Part shown: piece by piece, positions 18,176 through 25,574 of the stretch | Layout: each line of letters opens with the position of its first letter | Numbering within the stretch: position 1 is the first letter of the stretch | NCBI GenBank assembly: GCA_902580565.1 | Contig: CACHLD010000007.1 | Span: 1-37,435 of the forward strand | DNA length: 37,435 bases | Origin: an uncultured Pelagibacteraceae bacterium | GTDB taxonomy: Bacteria; Pseudomonadota; Alphaproteobacteria; Pelagibacterales; Pelagibacteraceae | Reading direction: 5' to 3' | Translations under genes and position numbers: made by a program | Notes under the pieces: generated by a model | Database searches by the model: none | What the model saw: only the letters and a program-made list of their open reading frames with translations | What the model was told of the DNA's origin: nothing

Positions 18176-19435
18176 ATGGAAAAATATAAATGTAAATCTG
18201 TTGGTATCATTGGTGCTGGTATTCAAGGCGTATGTATAGGATTACAATTAATTAAAAAAGGAATTCCAGTAACTATTTTTGATCGTCAAGACCCATTATC
18301 ACTCGAATTTAAACCTGCTTCTTATGGTAATGCCGGTCACTTTTCACCCTACGCAGTTTTACAATTTAATAGAACAGATATTTTATATGATGTTCCAAAA
18401 ATGCTTTTAAGTTCAAACGGACCTTTAGCAATGAAATGGAATTACGTTTCAAAATTATTACCTTGGTTTTTAAGTTATTTAAAAAATTTTAATGAAAAGT
18501 CTATGTTACATACAGCAAAATACATGCATCAAATCTTGAGCTTATCTAATGATGCTTACGAAGAAATTTTTAGAGAGATAGATACAACTAATCTAGTTGA
18601 AAAAAAAGGTATAATTTATGTTTGGACGAACAAAAATTTAAAGAGTAGAGAATTAGAGATAAAAGTTAGAAAAGACTTAGGAATTAAACAGAAACTTTTG
18701 TCTAAGGAAGAAATTTTAGAATTAGAACCAAATTTAAATCCAATTTTTGATGCTGGTGTTATTTATGAAAGTGCTATGCATGCTAGGGATCCTCATGGAA
18801 TTTTAAAAGAAATTTTTAAATTATATTTAAAAAAAGGAGGAAAATTTATACAAGAAAATATTGAAAGTATTGAACAACACAAGCTAGATCAAACAATAGT
18901 AAAATCTGATAATGAAGATTATGTTTTTGAAAAATCAGTGATTGCTTCTGGCGCATTCTCAAAAAATTTAACTGATAAACTTGGAGAAAATATACCTTTA
19001 GATACTGAAAGAGGTTATCATGTTCATTTTGAAAATATGGATCATCTCATAAGCCGCCCTGTTATTTTTTTGGATAGGGGTTTTGGTATGACACCAATGA
19101 ATCAAGGGCTAAGGGCTGTAGGTACTGTAGAGCTAGGAGGTTTAGAAAACCCTTTGTCAAAAAAGAGAATTAATTATATTGTAAATTGTGCCAAAGAACT
19201 TCTTCCTCAATTAGGAGAACATAAAGATGAGTGGCTAGGTTTTAGGCCAACTCTTCCAGATTTTCTTCCTATTATTGGTCCGTCACGCAATAATAAAAAT
19301 ATAATTTATGCTTTTGGTCACCATCATTTAGGCTGGACTTTAGGTGCAGTAACAGGCAAAATCGTCTCTGGAATTGTAGCGGAAGAAAAAACAAATTTAG
19401 ATTTATCTCCATACAGCTCTAAAAGATTTAATTAA
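18176..19435 (+). CDS. DadA-like FAD-dependent amino-acid oxidoreductase (DAO family)
   Basis: This member of the D-amino-acid oxidase/dehydrogenase fold is 419 residues long, like DadA, the quinone-linked D-amino-acid dehydrogenase. The FAD Rossmann motif GIIGAGIQGVCIGLQL starts at residue 10 and ends its second strand with the acidic FDRQ. A C-terminal segment, WLGFRPTLPDFLPIIGPS, then YAFGHHHLGWTLGAVTGK, is the signature ending of the DadA/hydroxyproline-dehydrogenase group. The chosen ATG lies 6 nt after a -10 box. It is followed by a permease gene and a 2-hydroxyacid dehydrogenase gene in one tight unit. The substrate is unknown; D-amino acids, hydroxyproline or another imino acid are candidates. 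Confidence 0.85.
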   Translation: MEKYKCKSVGIIGAGIQGVCIGLQLIKKGIPVTIFDRQDPLSLEFKPASYGNAGHFSPYAVLQFNRTDILYDVPKMLLSSNGPLAMKWNYVSKLLPWFLSYLKNFNEKSMLHTAKYMHQILSLSNDAYEEIFREIDTTNLVEKKGIIYVWTNKNLKSRELEIKVRKDLGIKQKLLSKEEILELEPNLNPIFDAGVIYESAMHARDPHGILKEIFKLYLKKGGKFIQENIESIEQHKLDQTIVKSDNEDYVFEKSVIASGAFSKNLTDKLGENIPLDTERGYHVHFENMDHLISRPVIFLDRGFGMTPMNQGLRAVGTVELGGLENPLSKKRINYIVNCAKELLPQLGEHKDEWLGFRPTLPDFLPIIGPSRNNKNIIYAFGHHHLGWTLGAVTGKIVSGIVAEEKTNLDLSPYSSKRFN

Positions 19436-19442
19436 GGATTTT

Positions 19443-20336
19443 TTGTCAAAAAAATATTTAGCTTATTTGTTTTTAATATTAGCGGCTTTATTTTGGTCTG
19501 GTAACTTTATTGTTGGTAAATTTGCTACCCTGTTTGAAATTCCTCCATTAACTCTTAATGTTTTTAGATGGATATCAGTTTGGTTTATTTTAATCCCTTT
19601 CACCTATAAAGAAATTCATAATAATATTCCTTATATTAAAAAAAACTGGCTTGTAATTAGTTTTATGGGAGTAATTACAATTAGCACTTTTAACTCAGTT
19701 GTCTATTATGCACTTAATTACACCCAAGTAGTAAATGCTGTTCTAATGTTAGCTGCTATACCAGCAGCTACAATTGTTCTTACATCATTAATGAAGATTG
19801 AGACAACGAATATTTTTCAATTACTTGGACTGTTTTTATCAATAATTGGAATAGGTTCAATAATTTCTAACGGAGAAATTCAAAATATAATTTCTTTGAG
19901 TTTTAATAAAGGTGACGTTTGGATGTTAGTTTGTGTTATTACTTGGTCTCTCTATTCAACTTTACTTAAAAAACATAAGTTTAAATTCTCACAATTTACT
20001 CTAATTCAGCTTATGGTTACTGTAGGAATACTCTTTTTAATACCACAATTCTTTTATGAGAAATCTATAGGTGCAGAAGTGAATTTTAATAAAGCTTTTT
20101 TTCTAATTCTTTTTTATGTTGTAGTTTTTCCTGCTATAGCAGCTTATTATTGTTGGCAAAAAGGGATTGAAATAATTGGTCCTAATCGAGCTACGATGTT
20201 TGTGCAATTGATGCCACTATTTAGCGCTATTCTGGCAATAATTATTTTCAAAGAAAAATTTGAACTTTATCATTTTGCAGGAGCTTCTTTCATATTAACT
20301 GGCATTTATCTATCTAATAGGAAAACTTATGATTAA
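19443..20336 (+). CDS. EamA/DMT family permease
   Basis: This 297-residue inner-membrane protein has about ten hydrophobic segments in two EamA repeats. The first starts LAYLFLILAALFWSGNFIVG and the second near residue 157 with GDVWMLVCVITWSLYSTLLK, a normal layout for the drug/metabolite transporter superfamily. The start codon is TTG at 19443, supported by AAGGA 4 nt upstream and by the immediate fit to the family N-terminus. It lies 7 nt after the FAD oxidoreductase gene and overlaps the dehydrogenase gene by 8 nt. It may export or import a metabolite of the neighbouring enzymes; the direction cannot be read from sequence. Confidence 0.9.
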   Translation: MSKKYLAYLFLILAALFWSGNFIVGKFATLFEIPPLTLNVFRWISVWFILIPFTYKEIHNNIPYIKKNWLVISFMGVITISTFNSVVYYALNYTQVVNAVLMLAAIPAATIVLTSLMKIETTNIFQLLGLFLSIIGIGSIISNGEIQNIISLSFNKGDVWMLVCVITWSLYSTLLKKHKFKFSQFTLIQLMVTVGILFLIPQFFYEKSIGAEVNFNKAFFLILFYVVVFPAIAAYYCWQKGIEIIGPNRATMFVQLMPLFSAILAIIIFKEKFELYHFAGASFILTGIYLSNRKTYD

Positions 20337-21279
20337 GGTAGCTATTTTAGATGATTATCAAAATGCATTTAAGCAAATAGTAGATATTCAGAAATATAAA
20401 GAAAAGTATGATTTTAAAATATTTAATGATCCATTTTTAAATGAAAGTGATGCAATTGTTGCATTAGAAACATTTGAAGCAATTTTTATTATGAGAGAAA
20501 GGACCCCAATTACTAAATCTTTAATAAATGCTTTACCAAAACTAAAATATATTATGACCTCTGGAATGCGAAATAATTCAATTGATTTAGAAGAGGCAAA
20601 AAAGAGAGGAGTTATAGTTTGTGGAACAGATATCAATTCTAATCCAGCTGCAGAAATTACCTGGGCATTAATATTAGGTTTAATGAGAAATCTAAAAGTT
20701 GAAATTGACAATATGTTTCAAGGTTATTGGCAATCATCAATAGGGCTTGAACTAAAAGGAAAACTTTTAGGATTAATAGGATTAGGAAAAATTGGAACAC
20801 AAGTCGCTCAAGTAGCAAAAGCATTTGGGATGGATGTATGCGCTTGGAGTGAAAATTTAAATCTGTCTCACGCTAATAAAATTGGTGTTTTGCCCATGAA
20901 TAAAGACGATTTATTTAAAAACTCAGACATTATCTCAATTCATGTTGTGCTTGGAGAAAAGTACAAAAATTTAATCACTAAAAAAGAATTAAAGACTATG
21001 AAAAAAACTGCTTTTTTAATTAATACCTCAAGAGGTCAAATAATTAATGAAAATGATTTAGTTCAGGCATTAAAAGATGAAACAATAGCTGGTGCAGGTC
21101 TAGATGTTTTCAACGAGGAACCCTTACCGCAAGATCATAAATTGAGATTTTTACCTAACGCGCTACTATTGCCCCACATTGGATATGTTACTGCAGAAAA
21201 TTATTCAAAATTTTATATTCAAATGATCGAAAACCTTGAAGGATGCCTTAATAGTAAGCCTTTAAGGATAATTTCATAA
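20329..21279 (+). CDS. D-isomer-specific 2-hydroxyacid dehydrogenase
   Basis: This NAD(P)-dependent enzyme would interconvert a 2-ketoacid and a D-2-hydroxyacid. The 316-residue protein has the cofactor motif GLGKIG at 151-156 and the catalytic Arg235 (NTSRGQIIN), Glu264 (VFNEEPLP) and His283 (LPHIGYVT). The N-terminal substrate domain begins VAILDDYQNAF, as in a group related to phosphoglycerate dehydrogenase but without its regulatory ACT domain. Its start overlaps the permease stop by 8 nt. An oxidase yielding a ketoacid next to a ketoacid reductase suggests a short pathway; substrate unknown. Confidence 0.9.
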   Translation: MIKVAILDDYQNAFKQIVDIQKYKEKYDFKIFNDPFLNESDAIVALETFEAIFIMRERTPITKSLINALPKLKYIMTSGMRNNSIDLEEAKKRGVIVCGTDINSNPAAEITWALILGLMRNLKVEIDNMFQGYWQSSIGLELKGKLLGLIGLGKIGTQVAQVAKAFGMDVCAWSENLNLSHANKIGVLPMNKDDLFKNSDIISIHVVLGEKYKNLITKKELKTMKKTAFLINTSRGQIINENDLVQALKDETIAGAGLDVFNEEPLPQDHKLRFLPNALLLPHIGYVTAENYSKFYIQMIENLEGCLNSKPLRIIS

Positions 21280-21386
21280 TATAGACTCTTCCATTGCAGG
21301 TTGTATTTGATATACTCATAATGAACGGAGTTATTGTATTTAATTTTATATAAATTCAATACCTTAAGATTAATTTAGAAAGAAGT

Positions 21387-21710
21387 ATGAGGAGAATTTT
21401 AGTCTTATTTATAACTATGTTAATGCTTAACGGTTGCGCTGACTCAGTTGCTTTACTTGGCACTTCAATTGGCGGAGCTTCAAATGGAAAAATACTCCAA
21501 TCCTCTTTAAATTCTGCAATAAGCTATGGAGTTAAAAAACAAACAGGTAAAGCCCCATTAGAACACGTTAAAGCTTATGCCGAAAAAGTAAATCCTGAGA
21601 AAAAAAAAGAACCATGCGTATCTTTTCTTGAAAAAACAAATTCAGAACTTTGTTTAATGTTAAAAAAACAACTAATTTTAACAAAATCCAAAATTAAATA
21701 CTTAGACTAA
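21387..21710 (+). CDS. Small lipoprotein of unknown function, copy 1
   Basis: I do not recognise a named function. The 107-residue protein has a lipoprotein signal (MRR, hydrophobic run, lipobox LNGC with Cys17), so it is predicted to be membrane-anchored in the periplasm. The mature part begins with SVALLGTSIGGAS and has NGKILQSSLNSAISYGVKKQTGK, then a basic region and two cysteines 11 residues apart (CVSFLEKTNSELC). Most of it matches the next gene at 21852, which has the same lipobox, the same core and the same C-x11-C pair but a longer tail. A 107 nt gap upstream holds a weak promoter candidate (TTGCAG 21294, CATAAT 21317). It resembles short lipoproteins I recall from SAR11 genomes. Confidence 0.75.
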   Translation: MRRILVLFITMLMLNGCADSVALLGTSIGGASNGKILQSSLNSAISYGVKKQTGKAPLEHVKAYAEKVNPEKKKEPCVSFLEKTNSELCLMLKKQLILTKSKIKYLD

Positions 21711-21770
21711 TTTCTTTAATAAAAGACTGCAGCAAACAAAGATAAAATTAACTACCAAGAGTTGTGTTAA

Positions 21771-21801
21771 TAAAAATAATTGCTATCACAATTAGCTTTT
21801 A
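21771..21801 (+). repeat. Hairpin between the twin lipoprotein genes
   Basis: TAATTG (21777-21782) and CAATTA (21789-21794) form a perfect 6 bp stem with loop CTATCA. Beyond a small internal bulge, TAAAA (21771-21775) can pair with TTTTA (21797-21801). It sits in the 141 nt gap and is followed by A-rich rather than T-only sequence, so it is at best a weak terminator or an RNA-processing element. Nothing else is visible in this gap. Confidence 0.35.
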
Positions 21802-21851
21802 TTTAAAAAAGAAGCAGATATACGGAAGCAATTAAAGCAAATCCACAGATT

Positions 21852-22340
21852 ATGAAAAAAGTATTTACCATTCTAATAACTTTATTTTTTTTAAACGGAT
21901 GCGTAGAATCCGTTGCTCTCCTAGGTAGTTCAGTTGGTGGAGCATCTAGCGGAAAAATGCTTCAATCCTCTTTAAATTCTGTAATTAGCTACGGAGTCAA
22001 ACATAAAACAGGCAAAACGCCTTTAGGCCACGCTCTGGCATATGCAGAGGAAAAAAATCCTGAGAGAAAAAAAGAAACATGCTTTTCTTTTATTGAAAGC
22101 ACAAGATCAGAATTTTGTACAATTGCTAAGAAACAAATATCTTTAACTAATACTGCTGTAAAAGATAAGGCATTAAAAATTATTAAAAAGCATCCTAGAA
22201 AAATTAAAATTAAAAATGTTGATGAAGAGAAAGAAAATGATTTAATAATTAGTTTTTTTCAAACAAAAAAGTCTCCCCGAAAACTTGCGATAGCCATTCA
22301 ATCTAAAATAAAAAAAAGTGAAAAGTTTAGGCCCCAATAA
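21852..22340 (+). CDS. Small lipoprotein of unknown function, copy 2 with extended tail
   Basis: This is a paralogue of the 21387 gene with 162 residues. The signal is MKK plus a hydrophobic run and lipobox LNGC (Cys17). The core VESVALLGSSVGGASSGKML then SSLNSVISYGVKHKTGK is nearly the same, and the C-x11-C pair recurs as CFSFIESTRSEFC. A strongly basic tail of about 55 residues (KKHPRKIKIK, then KKSPRKLAIA) is missing from copy 1, which ends soon after the cysteine pair. It may have been added here or lost in copy 1. Function is unknown; a lipid anchor, a Gly/Ser-rich core and a basic tail suggest an envelope structural or nucleic-acid/anionic-polymer contact role, which is only a guess. 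Confidence 0.75.
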   Translation: MKKVFTILITLFFLNGCVESVALLGSSVGGASSGKMLQSSLNSVISYGVKHKTGKTPLGHALAYAEEKNPERKKETCFSFIESTRSEFCTIAKKQISLTNTAVKDKALKIIKKHPRKIKIKNVDEEKENDLIISFFQTKKSPRKLAIAIQSKIKKSEKFRPQ

Positions 22341-22354
22341 ATAAAATTGAGGCC
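22330..22354. terminator. Probable bidirectional terminator between lipoprotein 2 and metY
   Basis: GGCC-C-CAAT (22330-22338) and ATTG-A-GGCC (22346-22354) form a 9-position stem with one mismatch and a 7 nt loop. It fills the 25 nt gap between two convergent genes and reaches into the last codons of the lipoprotein gene. The flanks are AT-rich but lack a clean T-run on either side. Confidence 0.5.
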
Positions 22355-22365
22355 ATAATTATGAT

Positions 22366-23658
22366 TTAAGCAGCTAATGCTTGTTTAATATCTGCAATTA
22401 TATCATCTGGATGTTCTATACCTATCGAAAGTCTTACATATCCAGGTGTAACACCAGCGGCTAACAACTCTTTATCATTTAATTGACTATGAGTAGTTGT
22501 AGCTGGATGAATAGCTAAACTTCTAGCATCACCAATATTTGCAACGTGATAAAGCATTTTCAAGTTGTCAATGAATTTCGCACCATTCTCTTTTGTTCCG
22601 ACATCCATTCCAACTAAGGACCCGTATCCACCTTCCATATATCTCTTAGCTCTTTCTTTAATCTCACCTTGATGATTTGTAGGATAGATTACATTCGTAA
22701 CTTTCTTTTGTGTTTCTAAAAACGTCACAACTTTTTCTGCATTAGCACAGTGTTGTTTCATTCTTAGCGCAACTGTTTCTAGACCTTGTATAATTTGCCA
22801 AGCATTAAAAGGGCTTAAAGGAGCGCCTAAATCTCGAAGTAAAACTACTCTTGCTCTTATTGCAAAAGGAATATTAGCTCCAGTTAATTGAGGCACTGCG
22901 TCTGCCCAAATAGCTCCATTATAACTTTGGTCAGGCTCGTTCATTAACGGTTGTCTTTTTCTATCTTTTGTCCAGTCAAAGTTACCTCCATCTACAACTA
23001 TGCCTCCAATAGAAGTTCCGTGACCTCCAATATATTTTGTCAAAGAATGCATTACTACTGCAGCTCCATGAGCTAGAGGTTTACAGATAACTGGAGAAGC
23101 TGTGTTGTCGATGATTAAAGGTATTCCTTTTTTTCTACCGATATCTGCAACTTCTTTGATTGGAAAAACTCTAAGATAAGGATTAGGGCAAGACTCACCG
23201 TAATAAGCTCTAGTTTTATCATCTGTCAATTTTTCAAAGTTTTTTGGATCTGCAGGATCTGCAAACCTTACTTCAATACCCTCTAATCTTAGTTGGTTTT
23301 TAAATAAGTTCACTGTTCCTCCGTATAGATCAGTTGAAGCAACAATATTATCACCAGTTTGAGCAACATTTTTTACACAAAATGCTGAGGCAGCTTGACC
23401 AGAACCTACTGCTACAGCTGCTAAACCGCCTTCTAGAGCGGCAACTCTTTTTTCCAATACATCACATGTTGGATTCATTATTCTTGTATAAATATTACCA
23501 AACTCTTTCAAACCAAATAAGTTTGCTGCTGTTTCAGCGTTTTTAAACTGGTAAGATGTAGTTTGATAAATCGGCACTGCTACTGAAGTGGTTGTAGGAT
23601 CACTTCTATACTCTCCACCGTGCAACCCGATTGTTTCCGGATGTTTAAAATTTGCCAT
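22366..23658 (-). CDS. metY: O-acetylhomoserine sulfhydrylase MetY
   Basis: MetY is a PLP enzyme that joins O-acetylhomoserine with sulfide (or methanethiol) to give homocysteine (or methionine). The 430-residue length is typical of MetY and longer than MetB/MetC. The PLP lysine is Lys208 in VMHSLTKYIGGHG, and IIDNTASP holds the cofactor-contacting Asp. YQTTSYQFKN at the start and a C-terminal HSQLNDKEL-GV-PGYVRLSIGIEH complete the family pattern. The ATG is set by AAGGAG 6 nt upstream, the SAM-V-controlled site. Expression is very likely repressed by SAM at transcription and translation (see the leader entries). SAR11 depends on reduced sulfur, which suits this route. Confidence 0.95.
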   Translation of the reverse strand: MANFKHPETIGLHGGEYRSDPTTTSVAVPIYQTTSYQFKNAETAANLFGLKEFGNIYTRIMNPTCDVLEKRVAALEGGLAAVAVGSGQAASAFCVKNVAQTGDNIVASTDLYGGTVNLFKNQLRLEGIEVRFADPADPKNFEKLTDDKTRAYYGESCPNPYLRVFPIKEVADIGRKKGIPLIIDNTASPVICKPLAHGAAVVMHSLTKYIGGHGTSIGGIVVDGGNFDWTKDRKRQPLMNEPDQSYNGAIWADAVPQLTGANIPFAIRARVVLLRDLGAPLSPFNAWQIIQGLETVALRMKQHCANAEKVVTFLETQKKVTNVIYPTNHQGEIKERAKRYMEGGYGSLVGMDVGTKENGAKFIDNLKMLYHVANIGDARSLAIHPATTTHSQLNDKELLAAGVTPGYVRLSIGIEHPDDIIADIKQALAA

Positions 23659-23663
23659 TTTTT

Positions 23664-23722
23664 TCTCCTTTTTTAGTACTTCGACGAAATGTCAGGCGTA
23701 CAATATAGTTCAAATGCCTGGT
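23664..23722 (-). promoter_or_regulatory. SAM-V riboswitch, translational control of metY
   Basis: Read on the minus strand, P1 is CAGGC (23720-23716) with GCCTG (23697-23693). The loop holds ATTTGAACTATATTGTAC. Its GTAC (23701-23698) can pair with the downstream GTAC (23779-like position in RNA order, here 23679-23676), which leads straight into CTAAAAAAGGAG. The Shine-Dalgarno GGAG is at 23668-23665. This is the SAM-V layout: SAM stabilises a pseudoknot that ends on the ribosome site and blocks initiation. Confidence 0.85.
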
Positions 23723-23740
23723 TTTGTTTTGAGATAACTC

Positions 23741-23770
23741 AAAAAAAAACCACCGACTAAAGCGGTGGTC
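23741..23770 (-). terminator. Rho-independent terminator controlled by SAM-II
   Basis: On the minus strand ACCACCG (23769-23763) pairs with CGGTGGT (23755-23749) across a 7 nt loop, followed by nine T. It lies between the SAM-II and SAM-V aptamers. Its CGCTTTAG (23764-23757) is the exact complement of CTAAAGCG (23790-23783) in the SAM-II 3' arm, so an antiterminator of 8 perfect pairs can replace it. Confidence 0.9.
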
Positions 23771-23781
23771 TGAAGACTTAT

Positions 23782-23834
23782 TCGCTTTAGCTGGATTTTT
23801 TAAGCGCTCAGCAATTTGACTTAAATCAGCGCTT
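23782..23834 (-). promoter_or_regulatory. SAM-II riboswitch, transcriptional control of metY
   Basis: On the minus strand P1 is AAGCGCT (23834-23828) with AGCGCTT (23808-23802), a perfect 7 bp stem. The loop begins GATTTAA and ends TTGCTG, and its GCTG (23812-23809) pairs with CAGC (23793-23790) in the 3' arm CAGCTAAA. This matches the SAM-II H-type pseudoknot (P1 loop GAUUUAA...UUGC, then AGCUAAA). Relative to the SAM-II sequence I remember, the pseudoknot bases differ on both sides while pairing is kept. The terminator follows 12 nt later. Confidence 0.9.
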
Positions 23835-23837
23835 TTC

Positions 23838-23854
23838 AATGATTATCAATCATT
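23838..23854. promoter_or_regulatory. Palindrome over the metY -10 box, possible operator
   Basis: AATGATT-ATC-AATCATT is a perfect 7 bp inverted repeat with a 3 bp centre. It covers the metY -10 box (23842-23847) and the few bases before the predicted RNA start. Position and symmetry suit a dimeric repressor; it could also be chance in AT-rich DNA. The regulator is not identified. Confidence 0.4.
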
Positions 23855-23869
23855 AAGTTTAATTGTCAA
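23842..23869 (-). promoter_or_regulatory. metY promoter
   Basis: On the minus strand a perfect -35 TTGACA (23869-23864) and -10 GATAAT (23847-23842) are 16 nt apart. Transcription would start near 23835, at the first base of the SAM-II P1 stem. This is the strongest sigma-70-type promoter in the window. Confidence 0.8.
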
Positions 23870-23970
23870 GTTGTAAAAACCCTCAAAATAAGCCTTTTAT
23901 GCACTACAATACTGATACTTTTTGCTTTTGAATTCTTTTGTTATTTTCTACTTTTTTGCTAATTTGCATT

Positions 23971-25221
23971 ATGAGAAAAAAATATTCATTTTTAAGCCTT
24001 ATCAAAAATGCTTTTACCAATAATGAAAATTGGGAAAAGATGTGGGAAAGTCCTGATCCTAAAAAAGGTTATGATGTAATAATTGTTGGCGGAGGAGGAC
24101 ATGGTCTTGGGACAGCTTATTACCTAGCAAAAGAACATGGAATTAAAAATATAGCTGTTATCGAGAAGGGCTGGTTAGGTGGAGGTAATACTGGAAGAAA
24201 TACTACCATAATTAGATCAAACTATCTTTGGAATGAAAGTGCCCACCTCTACGATCATTCAGTTAAATTATGGGAAAATTTATCTGAAGAATTAAATTTT
24301 AACATGATGTTTAGCCAAAGAGGTGTAATGAACTTAGCTCACAATGAGCATGATATTAAAGAAATGAAACGAAGAATAAGTGCAAACAGATTAAACGGTC
24401 TTGATACTCAGTGGCTAGATACAAAACAAATTGAGGAATTAGTTCCAATAATGAATACTAAAAATTTAAGGTATCCTGTTTTAGGTGCAGCTTTTCAACC
24501 AAGAGGAGGTGTTGCGAGACACGATGCTGTAGCCTGGGGTTACGCATTAAGATCAAATGAAATGGGAGTTGATATAATTCAAAATTGTGAAGTCAAAGAC
24601 ATTAAAACTGACAATTATAAAGTTGAGGGAGTGAATACTTCAAAAGGTTTTATTAAAGCAAATAAAGTTGCTGTAGTAGCATCTGGACATACAAGCGTGC
24701 TCGCGCAAACCGCAGGTGTTAGGTTGCCATTGCAAAGTAGACCATTACAAGCTCTAGTTTCAGAACCCATTAAACCAGTTATTAATACTGTTGTAATGTC
24801 TAATGCAGTTCATGCTTACGTAAGTCAATCTGATAAAGGCGAATTAGTAATTGGGGCAGGTACTGATGGATACAATTCTTTTACTCAAAGAGGTGGCTAT
24901 GATGTTATAGAAGAAACTGTTAGAGCTATAGTAGAGCTCTACCCAATATTTGGAAAAATGAAAATGTTAAGACAGTGGGGTGGGATAGTTGATATTTGTC
25001 CCGATGCAAGTCCAATCATCAGCAAGTGCGAAGTTAAAGGTTTATATTTTAACTGCGGTTGGGGAACAGGTGGATTTAAAGCCACTCCAGGAAGTGCAAA
25101 TGTTTTTGCTCATACAGTTGCTAATGATCAACCGCATAAAATAAATGAAGCATTTAATCTAGAAAGATTTTCTGACGGAAGATTAATAGATGAACATGGC
25201 GCAGCTGCTGTAGCTCATTAA
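23971..25221 (+). CDS. soxB: Sarcosine oxidase, beta subunit
   Basis: SoxB is the catalytic flavoprotein of heterotetrameric sarcosine oxidase, which oxidises N-methylglycine. The ATG at 23971 gives the family N-terminus [15 protein letters not shown]; an in-frame TTG at 23938 would only add a hydrophobic extension and is rejected. The FAD motif [22 protein letters not shown] is at about residues 37-58, then [20 protein letters not shown]. His184 in ARHDAVAWG is at the place where FMN is covalently attached in known enzymes. The ending [30 protein letters not shown] is typical. Length 416 is normal. It heads soxBDAG, 2 nt before soxD. The 100 nt between it and the metY promoter shows no clear promoter of its own. 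Confidence 0.95.
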   Translation: MRKKYSFLSLIKNAFTNNENWEKMWESPDPKKGYDVIIVGGGGHGLGTAYYLAKEHGIKNIAVIEKGWLGGGNTGRNTTIIRSNYLWNESAHLYDHSVKLWENLSEELNFNMMFSQRGVMNLAHNEHDIKEMKRRISANRLNGLDTQWLDTKQIEELVPIMNTKNLRYPVLGAAFQPRGGVARHDAVAWGYALRSNEMGVDIIQNCEVKDIKTDNYKVEGVNTSKGFIKANKVAVVASGHTSVLAQTAGVRLPLQSRPLQALVSEPIKPVINTVVMSNAVHAYVSQSDKGELVIGAGTDGYNSFTQRGGYDVIEETVRAIVELYPIFGKMKMLRQWGGIVDICPDASPIISKCEVKGLYFNCGWGTGGFKATPGSANVFAHTVANDQPHKINEAFNLERFSDGRLIDEHGAAAVAH

Positions 25222-25223
25222 TT

Positions 25224-25574
25224 ATGATTTTAATTAATTGCCCATATTGTGGAGAGAGAGAACAATCAGAATTTTCTAATGGAGGAGAAGCTCACGTAGC
25301 TAGACCAAAAAATCCTGAAGCTTTAAGTGATAAGGACTGGGGACAATATGTGTTTTACCGATCAAATCCAAAAGGAATTTTCTACGAAAGATGGGTTCAT
25401 ACTCATGGATGTAGAAAATGGTTTAATGCTGTAAGGGATACTTCAACAGATACTTTTTTAAAAATTTATAGATTAGATGATAATAGGCCAGATATAAGTG
25501 AATTTAAAAGTACTCTAAAGTCACCTTCTGGCGAACCATCAGTTGGCTCAGGAAACTTTGCTGTAAAAAAATAG
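25224..25574 (+). CDS. soxD: Sarcosine oxidase, delta subunit
   Basis: SoxD is the small zinc-binding subunit of heterotetrameric sarcosine oxidase. The 116-residue protein shows all four expected zinc ligands: Cys6 and Cys9 in NCPYCG, then His and Cys in WVHTHGCRKWF. DWGQYVFYRSNPKGIFYERW is the conserved core. The C-terminal third is lower in complexity. It is 2 nt after soxB and its stop directly abuts the soxA ATG. Confidence 0.95.
   Translation: MILINCPYCGEREQSEFSNGGEAHVARPKNPEALSDKDWGQYVFYRSNPKGIFYERWVHTHGCRKWFNAVRDTSTDTFLKIYRLDDNRPDISEFKSTLKSPSGEPSVGSGNFAVKK

Noticed and set aside
23645-23839. A 64-codon minus-strand reading frame across the metY leader, which could be taken for a leader peptide
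   Set aside because: It runs through both riboswitches and the terminator, has no ribosome site, and its composition follows the RNA structure. The structured-RNA explanation accounts for every base.
23838-23854. Reading the AATGATT/AATCATT palindrome as a Fur box
   Set aside because: It resembles part of a Fur consensus but metY is not an iron gene and the match is only partial; I keep it as an unassigned operator candidate.
23938-23970. TTG start for soxB giving an 11-residue hydrophobic N-terminal extension
   Set aside because: The ATG at 23971 matches the known SoxB N-terminus; the enzyme is cytoplasmic and needs no such extension.
23871-23970. A further riboswitch (for example a glycine switch) before soxB
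   Set aside because: The stretch is T-rich without paired stems or the glycine-aptamer conserved bases.
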